Origin: Salinicola acroporae
Lineage (GTDB): Bacteria > Pseudomonadota > Gammaproteobacteria > Pseudomonadales > Halomonadaceae
Length of the DNA stretch: 64,000 nucleotides
Reading direction: 5' to 3'
Assembly (NCBI RefSeq): GCF_003206615.1
Contig: NZ_PZJW01000002.1
Span: 543,803-607,802, forward strand
Part shown: positions 49,104-56,430 of the stretch, piece by piece
Layout of the letters: the number at the start of each line of letters is the position of its first letter
How positions within the stretch are numbered: position 1 is the stretch's first letter
Notes under the pieces: model-generated
What the model was told of the DNA's origin: nothing
Databases searched by the model: none
The model's input: only the letters and a program-made list of their open reading frames with translations
Program-made: the position numbers and the translations under genes

Positions 49104-49231
49104 TCATGCTTCGACACTCAAACCCCAACGTTGCGGGGTCTGCTCGAAACTCTCGATCAGCAGCTCGGTGAGGATGCGGATCTTGCGGGCGGGATACTGA
49201 CCTGCCGGCGGGGGCAGACGATCTGTCATGA
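49104..49231 (-). pseudogene. C-terminal fragment of a LysR-type regulator
   Basis: The minus strand reads MTDRLPPPAGQYPARKIRIL then TELLIESFEQTPQRWGLSVE before a stop at 49104. This resembles the last 40 residues of LysR effector domains (Y.P...L..K.R...ELL...F). Nothing upstream continues the family, and the pirin gene begins only 90 bp away. It is probably the end of a deleted gene. Confidence 0.35.
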
Positions 49232-49320
49232 CTTCCTTGTCCACGTTCGGTCCCATACCGGGGAGCGATGTCGCTCCCGGAGTGTCGGGCGCACCCGCCG
49301 CTATTCCGGCTCGCCGCCGG

Positions 49321-50256
49321 TCAGCTCGGCAGCGGTATATGTTCCTCCCGGTCATCCACCGGAAGATCGAAGCGCCCACGCCCCCAGTCTTCGGCCCGCC
49401 ATTCGGCCTTGGCCTCCTCGATGCGCTCGCGAGAAGAGGCGACGAAGTTCCACCAGATGTAGCGAGGACCGCCGAGCGTGGCGCCGCCCAGAATCATCAG
49501 CCGTGCACCGGCTCCACCGGCAGCGACGGTGATGCGGTCGCCGGGCCGAAAAACCATCATCTGAGGCGCGGCGTAATCCTGGCCAGCGATCGAGATCGCG
49601 CCCTCGACGATATAGATGCCCCGATCCTCGTGATCATCCGGTAGGGGCAGCAGGCTTTTCGCTTCGAGTGTCACCTCGGCGTAGAAGGTCTCGGAGAACA
49701 TCGAGGCAGGGGCGGTCTTGCCGTAGGCGCTACCGAGGATCAGCCGAACACGCGTACCGCCATCCTCGATGACCGGCAGCGTCGCCTTGCCGTGGTGCTC
49801 GAACGTGGGCGCCATGTCCTCGTGGCTTTCGGGGAGTGCCAGCCAGGTCTGGATTCCGAACAGGCTGTTGGCGGCATTTCGGGCAGCGCTCGTCGTGCGT
49901 TCGGAGTGGGTAACACCGCGTCCGGCGACCATCCAGTTCACTGCGCCAGGCTGAATGATCTGGTCGGCCCCGGTGCTGTCGCGGTGATGGAAATCCCCGC
50001 GAAAAAGATAGGTCACCGTGCCGAGACCGATATGCGGGTGTGGGCGGACATCGATGCACTGGCCGGTCAACAGCTCGGCCGGCCCGGCCTGGTCGAAGAA
50101 AATGAACGGCCCGACCATCTGCCGCTTGGGTGCCGGTAGCGCGCGTCGAACTTCGAATCCCCCCAGATCGCGGGCGCGGGGAATGATCAATGTCTCGATC
50201 GCGTCGATGTCAACGTCATTGGGGCAGCCGGGCTCGAATGCGGGATTCCAGCTCAT
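49321..50256 (-). CDS. Pirin family protein
   Basis: This 311-residue bicupin has the first cupin with metal ligands in DVRPHPHIGLGTVTYLFRGD and the pirin signature INWMVAGRGVTHSER-like segment (sequence NWMVAGRGVTHSER). The C-terminal cupin contains GIYIVEGAISIAGQDY. Pirins bind Fe or Ni, and some act as quercetinases. It faces nothing obviously functional, since the neighbours are a LysR fragment and a dead exporter. Confidence 0.9.
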   Translation of the reverse strand: MSWNPAFEPGCPNDVDIDAIETLIIPRARDLGGFEVRRALPAPKRQMVGPFIFFDQAGPAELLTGQCIDVRPHPHIGLGTVTYLFRGDFHHRDSTGADQIIQPGAVNWMVAGRGVTHSERTTSAARNAANSLFGIQTWLALPESHEDMAPTFEHHGKATLPVIEDGGTRVRLILGSAYGKTAPASMFSETFYAEVTLEAKSLLPLPDDHEDRGIYIVEGAISIAGQDYAAPQMMVFRPGDRITVAAGGAGARLMILGGATLGGPRYIWWNFVASSRERIEEAKAEWRAEDWGRGRFDLPVDDREEHIPLPS

Positions 50257-50676
50257 GGGGTTTTTTTCTCCTCGGCAGGTGCGGCGGGAGTGAAGTCGGA
50301 CCCGCTGCCATCAAGCGTCAATTTAGCGCTCGGAGCGTTTTGATGACTAGCCTTGGGGACCGTCCGACCGTGTTGCTGAACAGGGAACGCCAAAGGCACT
50401 GCGACGAGATGGCACCTGACGATCGACTTGATGGCCGAGCCGGGCATCGCTCGCTGCACTGTCCGCGCCAGACCGACACGCTGGCACTCATCGACGACGT
50501 GCGGGCCCTGCGCGATGAACCGGGTACCCGGCTCTTCACCACGGCACGCTCCAACCTCGTCCGGAAACGGCATGGGTATCGACGACCGGGAGATCACCCC
50601 ACTGCAGAGGAATCGTAGCCGGATGGCGACGAAGCCGCTTCACCCACTGCCGTCCAACGATGCGGCTTATCAGAAG
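50257..50676. other. Intergenic stretch without a recognisable gene
   Basis: About 420 bp between the pirin gene and the LysE pseudogene. Several frames are open but none shows a ribosome-binding site, family motif or sensible composition. The region may be debris of a lost gene. Confidence 0.4.
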
Positions 50677-51287
50677 TCAGCGCTGACTATAGGCCAGGCG
50701 CGCGGCGAACAGCAGCAGCACCATACCGGTAGTTCTATCCAGCCACTGGATAACACGCGCTTTGCGCAGGAAGCGACCGAGCGGTCGAGTCGCGGCGATA
50801 AGAGTCAGGCACCACGCCGAACCAATTAGCACGTGAATGGCCACGAGTCCAAACGTCTAGACGACTAACGAGCTATCTTGGGGAATAAATTGAGGAAGGA
50901 ATGATGCATAGAAGACACCCACCTTTGGATTCAGCGCGTTTCCCAGAACGCCTTTCAGGAACCAGTTTTCACGCTTGATCGAGTGGAGATCGAACGCCCC
51001 TATACTGCAGCGGGGCGAAAGCAGCATGTTCAGACCCAGCCAGCCTAGGTAAGCAGCGCCGCAATACTTCAGCACGCTGTAAGCGAGTTCTGAAACGGCA
51101 ACGACAGCGCCCAGGCCAAAGGCAACCGCCGCCCCCATAGAAAACAGCCGACATTGATTCCGAGCGCGGCCTTCACCGCCTGCCAGGGCCCCTCAATCGA
51201 AGCCGTTCTGAGCACCAGCGCCGTATCGAGGCCGGGAGTCAAGGTGAGCAGCGTGGCCGCGAAGATGAAAGCAATTATGTTTTCCAT
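50677..51287 (-). pseudogene. Inactivated LysE/RhtB-type amino-acid exporter
   Basis: The frame starts MENIIAFIFAATLLTLTPGL (51287), a clear LysE start, and shifts frame near 51140. It then continues as GAAVAFGLGAVVAVSELAYS and LGNALNPKVGVFYASFLPQF. It hits an in-frame TAG at about 50857, after IPQDSSLVV, and resumes as TFGLVAIHVLIGSAWCLTL to a stop at 50677. One frameshift and one nonsense codon make it inactive. It directly borders the left end of the prophage. Confidence 0.85.
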
Positions 51288-51389
51288 GGCGGCTCGCGAT
51301 GTCGCACTCGATAGGTGATCAAAAACCCCAGCTGCAAGCATCTCATGGCGATGGGTCGCTTTCCTCTACGTAGCCAATCTACGCAAACG

Positions 51390-51415
51390 AAAAAACCGCC
51401 TCGATGGGCGGTTTT
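51390..51415 (-). terminator. Original terminator of the tRNA-Thr(TGT) transcript, displaced
   Basis: On the minus strand AAAACCGCC, CATCGA, GGCGGTTTTTT forms a terminator 16 bp beyond the left att repeat. A similar but not identical terminator lies at 63843-63866 next to the intact tRNA, where the phage has supplied a replacement. Confidence 0.8.
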
Positions 51416-51430
51416 CTTCAAGGCTCACTA

Positions 51431-51501
51431 GCCTTTTAAATCAATCTCTAAGCTCTGGTGCCGACACCAGGAGTCGAACCCGGGACCTACTGATTACAAG
51501 T
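51431..51501. repeat. attL: left 71-bp direct repeat of the prophage
   Basis: Identical over 71 bp to 63885-63955. It includes the 3' 45 nt of tRNA-Thr(TGT) (51457-51501, from CCA to the anticodon loop) plus 26 bp downstream. The remaining 5' half of the tRNA is missing here, so this is the host tRNA end displaced by integration. Confidence 0.95.
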
Positions 51502-51613
51502 TGTTACAGGGCGTTGCCGCTGGCCGTCTTTATTCGCAAAAACAGTCGGTTATAAGAGACAGGATCGGCAAAGCACGTCTCTAAGCGTCAACGCGGTTGA
51601 CATCTCGTTGACA

Positions 51614-53080
51614 CTACTGAATCTTCATTGCGATCCGTGCAATTTCATCTGCCAGTTCATCTGGATTATCTTCCCATTGCCTGTATAGCTTATCTTGCAG
51701 AAGGAAAAGCCTTCCTAGCAGCTCCTGACCATCGCCATCAACAAGCACTAGTAGTTTACTCTCACCTTGAATTTCGCTGGCTAAAACCGCATTAATTTCC
51801 TTTTGTGGCCAACTCTTGCCTAAAGAATTCTCCGAAACCACTGCAACAACCAACTTCGCCTTGTACAGTGCGTGGTTAATAGTATCAACTAGAGAATCCC
51901 CCCACTCGATAACTTTGTTGTCTATAAAAGTTGAGATCTCCCTTTCTTCAAGCGCTTCATACAGCGGAGATGCTATTTTAGTTTTATCCTCGGAAGCATG
52001 ACATATAAAAACTTGATACTCGTGGTATTTTTCCATAATACGCCTTAAGAATTTTGGTGGCTCAGGATCCGCACGCCCCATCTTCATAGCCAGCTTTATG
52101 TATGTCGGATCCTCATTGCCCTTTGCTTGCGCCAGGTATGACAAACGCCCATAAATATTTCTCTTAAGAATCTGACCTCCTTGGGTCACCTCCTCTCCTT
52201 CTTTAATCTTTCCAGTTGATGCTAAAAACTTCCGCTCTGCTTCTTCTGGATTATCGCACCACTGATGAATTGCAGCCCTTAAGCTTTTCTTGAACTCAAC
52301 CGGCACATTGACTTTACTATTTATAACCAACCCGGTGACTTCTTGCCGCACTACTTTTTTCTGCAATCTTGTTTTGGATTCATTTACTTTAAATCCAGAC
52401 TTTGTAAAAGCAGCAACAAGTTTTTCGCTCAGAACTGTCTTTTGTTCTACTATTTTTGCAATATCTTGTGGAGGCTGGCCAAAACCCGACAATGTTATAT
52501 CATCAGCATAGCGCGTATATCTTAAACGATATTGCTTGCTCAATCGTAGCAACTTATTATCTAAGGACGACGCTATTATATTAGATATAACAGGAGATGT
52601 AGGGGCGCCTTGAGGTAGAGCATTATTAAAAGTACATATTTTAGCTATAAGAGTAGCCACTTGCTTAGGCATATCAAAAGGGCTCGACATAAAAACCCCT
52701 CGCACTCTGCCAAAATTTATCGTGCCAAAAAAATCTTCGATGTCCACATTAAGGATCCATTTCGTCCCCTTGTGGACTTTAGCGTTTTTTATTATCCCCC
52801 GTTTACTGACAAAGCCGGTTGCACACTGCTTAAACTCTATATTATCCGTTAACAATTTAAACAAACGATATTGCGCCAACCTTAGCCCTTTTGTAGGCGC
52901 CGAAATAGGTCTCTCGCCACCTCTTTTCTTGGGTATTGAAAACTTCTTATATCTTTTATCAACACCAACTTCATATAGAACGTAAAAAAGCTTTCCTTTT
53001 TCGATATTCAACACCGACAAAAGGTCGTCTATTGATTTTATATCCCGAAGCGGATTTTCTTCTTTTTCAATTAGTTTCAT
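51614..53080 (-). CDS. Retron reverse transcriptase fused to a C-terminal TIR domain
   Basis: The product has 488 residues. The RT domain (1-320) has the retron hallmarks NAKVH (99-103), NVDIEDFF with catalytic Asp, LPQGAPTSPVISN (155-167), YTRYADDITLSG (YADD 191-194) and VTG (248-250). Residues from about 354 form a TIR domain: YQVFICHASEDKTKIA, then IEWGDSLVDTINHALYKAK, with the likely NADase Glu in SWPQKEIN (E428). Known retron-TIR systems protect bacteria against phages; the RT makes msDNA that controls a toxic TIR effector. The gene points out of the prophage and starts 14 bp after the candidate retron RNA. The composition is AT-rich. Confidence 0.95.
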   Translation of the reverse strand: MKLIEKEENPLRDIKSIDDLLSVLNIEKGKLFYVLYEVGVDKRYKKFSIPKKRGGERPISAPTKGLRLAQYRLFKLLTDNIEFKQCATGFVSKRGIIKNAKVHKGTKWILNVDIEDFFGTINFGRVRGVFMSSPFDMPKQVATLIAKICTFNNALPQGAPTSPVISNIIASSLDNKLLRLSKQYRLRYTRYADDITLSGFGQPPQDIAKIVEQKTVLSEKLVAAFTKSGFKVNESKTRLQKKVVRQEVTGLVINSKVNVPVEFKKSLRAAIHQWCDNPEEAERKFLASTGKIKEGEEVTQGGQILKRNIYGRLSYLAQAKGNEDPTYIKLAMKMGRADPEPPKFLRRIMEKYHEYQVFICHASEDKTKIASPLYEALEEREISTFIDNKVIEWGDSLVDTINHALYKAKLVVAVVSENSLGKSWPQKEINAVLASEIQGESKLLVLVDGDGQELLGRLFLLQDKLYRQWEDNPDELADEIARIAMKIQ

Positions 53081-53093
53081 ATGTAAATTAAAA

Positions 53094-53237
53094 GCGCTTT
53101 TCCCCGTAACTTTCTGCCGCGCGCTAATTGGCGATCCGACAATCAGCGTAATCCTGGCGCGATGGCGTAGAGGGGCGTTTGTCCCTCACGTTCTATCTGT
53201 GTGCAACGGTAGCATTGCATGATGAAGGGAAAAGCGC
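53094..53237 (-). ncRNA. Candidate retron msr-msd RNA
   Basis: A perfect 11-bp inverted repeat, GCGCTTTTCCC (minus strand, 53237-53227) and GGGAAAAGCGC (53104-53094), closes a 144-nt segment just upstream of the RT start, like the a1/a2 pair of retrons. Inside, the 5' part has hairpins TGCAA/TTGCA and GTGAGGG/CCCTC-AC (msr-like). The 3' part has a nine-pair hairpin CGCTGATTG/CAATTAGCG (53118-53145), a candidate for msd. The branching guanosine could not be assigned. Confidence 0.75.
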
Positions 53238-53245
53238 CGTTTCAA

Positions 53246-53251
53246 ATTATC
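53246..53251 (-). promoter_or_regulatory. Predicted -10 element of the retron RNA promoter
   Basis: GATAAT on the minus strand lies 8 bp before the a1 repeat, so transcription would begin almost exactly at a1. No good -35 is visible; TAGTCA lies 15 bp upstream. Confidence 0.4.
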
Positions 53252-53335
53252 AGAATGTACGTTCATTGACTAGCATCCCTCCCATCCCTTTTCCCGCCCA
53301 ACACTAATTCCCTGTTCCCTGGTACCAGCGATCCC

Positions 53336-53632
53336 TTACTCGCTTCGCGATCCTGTATCCGTTCCGGTCGGCTTAAGCCGATCTCTTGTCGCCTCTATCT
53401 CTGGGCTTATCTGCCCTGCCGCTTCATTCACTTGCCCTGTCATCAGCCATAGAGAGTATTTCGGCCACTGAAGGCAAACAGCCTCGAGCAGTTCCCCCTT
53501 AGGGGTACGACCAGATTGCTCCACACCCTCAATGGTTTTCTTAGAAATTCCAGTGACTTGCGAAAACTCCGCGCGCCCTGAAGTCTCCACTTCACGGATA
53601 AGGCGAATTCTTTTTGCTAAATCGCTTGCCAT
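53336..53632 (-). CDS. Phage repressor-like HTH protein
   Basis: The product has 98 residues from MASDLAKRIRLIREVETSGR. The helix-turn-helix is FSQVTGISKKTIEGVEQSG (residues about 21-40), of the XRE/cI type. The remaining half (LEAVCLQWPKYSLWLMTGQV) is typical of short inovirus repressors. It is divergent from the small regulator at 53748, with candidate operators between them. A TTG start at 53692 would add 20 residues. It may also regulate the retron, which is next on the same strand. Confidence 0.75.
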   Translation of the reverse strand: MASDLAKRIRLIREVETSGRAEFSQVTGISKKTIEGVEQSGRTPKGELLEAVCLQWPKYSLWLMTGQVNEAAGQISPEIEATRDRLKPTGTDTGSRSE

Positions 53633-53747
53633 ATACTCGCCCAAGGGTATACCTTCTAACGGTGTCCTCGCGTACGGGTACACTCTACTCAATCCCGACG
53701 TGAATCAGAAAAAGCCTACCACAGACAAACACAGGCGGCTTACGACA
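53633..53747. promoter_or_regulatory. Divergent control region of the prophage
   Basis: This holds GGTATACC (53646-53653, an 8-bp palindrome) and related GGTGTCC and GGGTACAC elements spaced about 15 bp apart. These could be repressor operators between the leftward repressor and the rightward phage genes. Confidence 0.45.
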
Positions 53748-53954
53748 ATGGAAGCAAGCAAAACGCCCCAGGTCCCGGCCCTCGTGCCACTCATGACCAA
53801 AGAGCGCTTCTCCGAACTCTCCGGACTGTCTCTCGACACCATTGAAGGCCACCTTCGCCGTGGCTATCTGCCGTCTCGCAAGATCGGTCGCCGCCTGATG
53901 ATCAACGTCGCCCTCCTCCAGTGCGAATGCCTCGATGAGGAGGAATGGTCATGA
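53748..53954 (+). CDS. Small HTH regulator / excisionase-like protein
   Basis: The product has 68 residues. TKERFSELSGLSLDTIEGHL and RRGYLPSRKIGRRLMINVAL make a winged-helix like those of MerR/Xis small phage proteins. It starts the rightward phage transcript. Its 3' end is recognisable twice in the decayed region at 22.9 and 24.0 kb. It could be the excisionase or the early regulator of replication. The longer open frame upstream is not used, since it crosses the operator region. Confidence 0.8.
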   Translation: MEASKTPQVPALVPLMTKERFSELSGLSLDTIEGHLRRGYLPSRKIGRRLMINVALLQCECLDEEEWS

Positions 53955-54102
53955 ATCGTCGATCTCCTACACAACTTTCAGAGAAAGCGTCGTATTCAGC
54001 TCTTAATCAAACCGTAACTTTTCCGATACATTTGGTAACATATGTCTGCGCTGACACACGCGCCAAGATTTCCAGTTCTGGTTGCTTCCCTGCGGCCGCT
54101 TC

Positions 54103-54158
54103 AACCCGGCATGGCAAACGCTCCCCGCTGAACGTTTCCCATGGCCGGGTTTCTTTTG
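54103..54158 (+). terminator. Hairpin 1 of phage intergenic region
   Basis: AACCCGGCATGGCAAACG and CGTTTCCCATGGCCGGGTT pair as a long stem with one bulge and are followed by TTCTTTT. It works as a terminator of the regulator transcript and may also be a packaging or origin structure. Confidence 0.65.
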
Positions 54159-54359
54159 GTCATTATCCATTCGGCGAGGTTGCTTCCCCCCGTGCGGAGG
54201 GCGTAGCATCAACCTGTGCATCCGGTCTACCGGGTGGGCCCCTATCCCTTAGTCGTACTGCGGATGAGCTCGCTCGTCGGCTCGCACAGTTACAAATCGA
54301 CCATGAACAGTGTCATCAAAAAAATGACGTCCTGACTCGATCAGTTGACGCACTCCCAG

Positions 54360-54409
54360 CCCGCGTCGGTGTATGGCTCAACCAAGCCTTATGCCGTACG
54401 CGGGTTTTT
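54360..54409 (+). terminator. Hairpin 2 of phage intergenic region
   Basis: CCCGCGT and ACGCGGG, with inner pairs TGGCT/AGCC, close a stem followed by TTTTT. The counterpart in remnant copy 2 (about 24478-24530) keeps CCCGCG...CGCGGGTTTTTT. Confidence 0.65.
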
Positions 54410-54651
54410 CATGCCGGTTGTATCTCTCGCTTACTTTCCATCGACGTTCTCCTACCGATAAGCGCTACCTTCCTTCGTCTTTGGTCTGAAGTCTGGCTAG
54501 AGATTGTAAAATATTATTACGATGTCAAAATTGACTTTGCCCCGGCGACGCAGAACGGCGACAATTTCCGCATTAGGCTAAATTCGATTCTCCTAATCGA
54601 TGTCGCCTCCACCGAGTTCATGGTCGCCTTCCACAGAAAGCGATCTTTTCC

Positions 54652-54702
54652 GGCCCGTAAGTCAACCATCTTCCCTGGTGGCGCTTACCGGGCCATTTTT
54701 TT
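54652..54702 (+). terminator. Hairpin 3 of phage intergenic region
   Basis: GGCCCGTAAG and CTTACCGGGCC pair around CCATCTTCCCTGGTGG, itself a hairpin, and are followed by TTTTTTT. Both remnant copies preserve the GCTTATCGGGCC-T-tract half. Confidence 0.7.
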
Positions 54703-54885
54703 GTCCCCGCTTTCCGCCCCAACCGCGTTCCCCTTGGTCCGTGGCGCTTCCGCCTGCTCGTCGTTCCCAGCCCGACAGGCTTCCCCGGCGTCACGGGCCT
54801 TTTTTCTCCCCAAAGCGATTACGCGTTCACTCCTGAATGCGCATCGCAGCATTCCAGCAGCACCCACCCACACGAGGAACACCCA

Positions 54886-55092
54886 ATGACCACCGCGAAG
54901 AAACAACCCGTTCGCGTGTTCCTGGATCAGAGCGACCACTCCCGGTTTCTCGTCCAGGCTGGCACCAACCGCCTGACCCCTTCCGCCCTGGGCGAACGGC
55001 TCTTTCAGTACGGCCTTGCCCAACTTGAGCGCGGCGACCGCTCCGTCCTGGAAGGTGACCCTTCTCCGGCCCGCCCGGAACCGGGGCTCTAA
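54886..55092 (+). CDS. Small phage hypothetical protein
   Basis: The product has 68 residues. RVFLDQSDHSRFLVQAGTNR and LTPSALGERLFQYGLAQLER suggest a short beta-strand followed by helices, like ribbon-helix-helix proteins, but this is only an impression. GAGGA lies eight bases upstream. It opens the structural/replication operon that runs to the coat terminator. Confidence 0.6.
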   Translation: MTTAKKQPVRVFLDQSDHSRFLVQAGTNRLTPSALGERLFQYGLAQLERGDRSVLEGDPSPARPEPGL

Positions 55093-55094
55093 TC

Positions 55095-55448
55095 ATGTTC
55101 CTGCCTGCCCGTCACCCGTCGCCCATCGGTCGCACGGCCTCCCAGGCCGGAACCGTGCCCCCCGTCATACCCTGCGCAGCACGGGTTGACGGGGGGTGCG
55201 GGATCGGCCGCCGTGCTTCACGACCGATGGCAGGCGGTGTCGGGTGGGCAGACGCCTGCCCGGAGCCCCGAGTTCTGAGGGAGCGGGCTCGGCGGTGTCT
55301 CCAGGGGCGCGATTTCGGTCACGCCGCGCTCCTCTACGCCCAGGCCGAACACTTAACCCGGATGCTCGATCCCGAGTCATCCGACCTAACAGAGCTAGTC
55401 GTACTCGCTCGCCACTGCCACACCCTGGCAACCCAGTACCAACGCTAA
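55095..55448 (+). CDS. Phage hypothetical protein
   Basis: The product has 117 residues, beginning two bases after the previous stop. The first 55 residues are low-complexity and Gly/Pro-rich. The second half (RVLRERARRCLQGRDFGHAA, then LLYAQAEHLTRMLDPESSDL) looks helical, like a TPR-type hairpin. The start may lie further in. No family is recognised. Confidence 0.5.
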   Translation: MFLPARHPSPIGRTASQAGTVPPVIPCAARVDGGCGIGRRASRPMAGGVGWADACPEPRVLRERARRCLQGRDFGHAALLYAQAEHLTRMLDPESSDLTELVVLARHCHTLATQYQR

Positions 55449-55461
55449 AAGGAACCAAACC

Positions 55462-55812
55462 ATGTCCATGATTAACACCATCGTCGCTCGCGTCTCCGGT
55501 GCCTCTCGCTACGAATTCGACGGCCGCAAGGGCGGCAAGCTCAGCGTCATCAACGAAGTCGACGCCGACAACGACAATCAGGTCGGTATGCAGTGCTCCG
55601 ACATGTCCGCCGATTTTTCCATCGTCGATCAGATTCGTAACGCTGGGGTCGAGCTGCCGTGCAATCTCGAACTCGACATCGAACTGCGCATGGTCCGCGC
55701 GGGCCAGAACAAGCAACAAACCACTTCGATGCACGTCATCGCCGCCCGTCGACCCAAGGGCGCCGGATCGGCACCGTCCAGCAACGCCAAGCCGGAATCC
55801 GCCAAGGCGTAA
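55462..55812 (+). CDS. Inovirus single-stranded DNA-binding protein (gpV-like)
   Basis: The product has 116 residues. It has a compact beta-rich N-terminal domain (RYEFDGRKGGKLSVINEVDA, DMSADFSIVDQIRNAGVELP) and a disordered tail. Position, size and composition fit the protein that coats the phage ssDNA and represses replication. It follows two small genes in one operon. The assignment rests mainly on synteny with Pf-type phages. Confidence 0.65.
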   Translation: MSMINTIVARVSGASRYEFDGRKGGKLSVINEVDADNDNQVGMQCSDMSADFSIVDQIRNAGVELPCNLELDIELRMVRAGQNKQQTTSMHVIAARRPKGAGSAPSSNAKPESAKA

Positions 55813-55866
55813 CCCTGAACCCCTGATTCATCACCAGACGCATTCACCGACAACGAGGAGGCAGCC

Positions 55867-55965
55867 ATGACCGCAGAACAGTTCGATCAACTCTGCCTCC
55901 TCATCTTTTGTATCGGGCTCGTGGCTTGCTTCGGGCTTGGTGCAATCAAGGGTGGCCAACGATGA
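55867..55965 (+). CDS. Tiny phage membrane protein (32 aa)
   Basis: A short gene: MTAEQFDQLC followed by LLIFCIGLVACFGLGAIK, a single membrane helix, then GGQR. It has a perfect ribosome-binding site (GAGGAGGCAGCC) and overlaps the next gene by four bases (ATGA). Likely a pVII/pIX-like minor coat protein of the virion tip or an inner-membrane assembly protein. Confidence 0.75.
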   Translation: MTAEQFDQLCLLIFCIGLVACFGLGAIKGGQR

Positions 55966-56069
55966 GTTCCGCAACCCTCATCGGCTACCTGTTAGGAGCC
56001 TACGCCCTAGGTTGGGCGTGGGGTAAGTCCACACTCGCGTTCAAACAATTCATGGAAAAAACACTATGA
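55962..56069 (+). CDS. Tiny phage membrane protein (35 aa)
   Basis: Begins MSSATLIGYLLGAYALGWAW with a hydrophobic helix and a basic end GKSTLAFKQFMEKTL. It is coupled by ATGA overlaps to both the preceding gene and the coat gene. Together with the 32-residue protein it probably supplies the pVII/pIX pair. Confidence 0.75.
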   Translation: MSSATLIGYLLGAYALGWAWGKSTLAFKQFMEKTL

Positions 56070-56335
56070 AAACTCAACTGAAAAACGCTGTCGCTCGTAC
56101 CCGCAACATCGCCAAGTCCGTCTCCGGCAAAGCCGCTCTGGTCGGTGCCGGTTCACTCGCTGGCACTGGTGCCGCCATGGCCTCCGAGGGCAGCCAGCCC
56201 TGGTCGGAAGCGTTCTCCACGCTGAGCGTCCAGGCAACCGGTATGGCTGCCGAAGCGTGGCCGGTCGTAGTCGGTGTCGTTGGCTCGCTACTCGCCATCG
56301 GCCTGTTCAAGAAGTTCGCCAACAAAGCCACCTGA
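56066..56335 (+). CDS. Major coat protein precursor (gpVIII-like)
   Basis: The product has 89 residues with a long signal sequence, cleaved probably after GAAMA. It leaves a mature coat of about 50 residues: acidic start SEGSQPWSEAFSTL, membrane helix WPVVVGVVGSLLAIGLF, basic end KKFANKAT for DNA contact. This is the classical filamentous coat layout. It is translationally coupled to the tiny gene before it and followed by a strong terminator, giving high expression. Confidence 0.92.
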   Translation: MKTQLKNAVARTRNIAKSVSGKAALVGAGSLAGTGAAMASEGSQPWSEAFSTLSVQATGMAAEAWPVVVGVVGSLLAIGLFKKFANKAT

Positions 56336-56392
56336 TCCGGTGGTTCAACCGGCCCCGATCTCCGCCCTGGGCGTACACCGGGGCCGGTGACT

Positions 56393-56420
56393 CAAGGGGC
56401 CTTCCGGGGCTCCTTTTTTG
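56393..56420 (+). terminator. Terminator after the major coat gene
   Basis: GGGGCC, loop TTCCG, GGCTCC with TTTTTT forms a terminator; a second stem (CCGGCCCC/GGGGCCGG) lies just upstream at about 56350-56387. It matches the well-known attenuator position after gene VIII. Confidence 0.8.
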
Positions 56421-56430
56421 TTGGTGACTT

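Larger units (their letters stand above)
53955..54885 (+). other. Phage intergenic region with three large hairpins
   Basis: About 930 bp without a convincing gene. One long frame spans it, but it passes through terminator hairpins and has no family similarity. The hairpins at 54103-54158, 54360-54409 and 54652-54702 are separated by about 250-300 bp. The same blocks in the same order occur in the remnants at 22.9-25.2 kb. Filamentous phages keep packaging signals and replication origins as hairpins in such regions. Confidence 0.6.

Noticed and set aside
50253..50597. 114-codon minus-strand frame between pirin and the LysE remnant
   Set aside because: It overlaps the pirin start, lacks a ribosome-binding site and has the composition of a random high-GC frame.
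53945..54889. 314-codon open frame across the phage intergenic region
   Set aside because: It runs through three terminator hairpins, has no ribosome-binding site or family similarity, and the equivalent frame is broken in the fossil copies.
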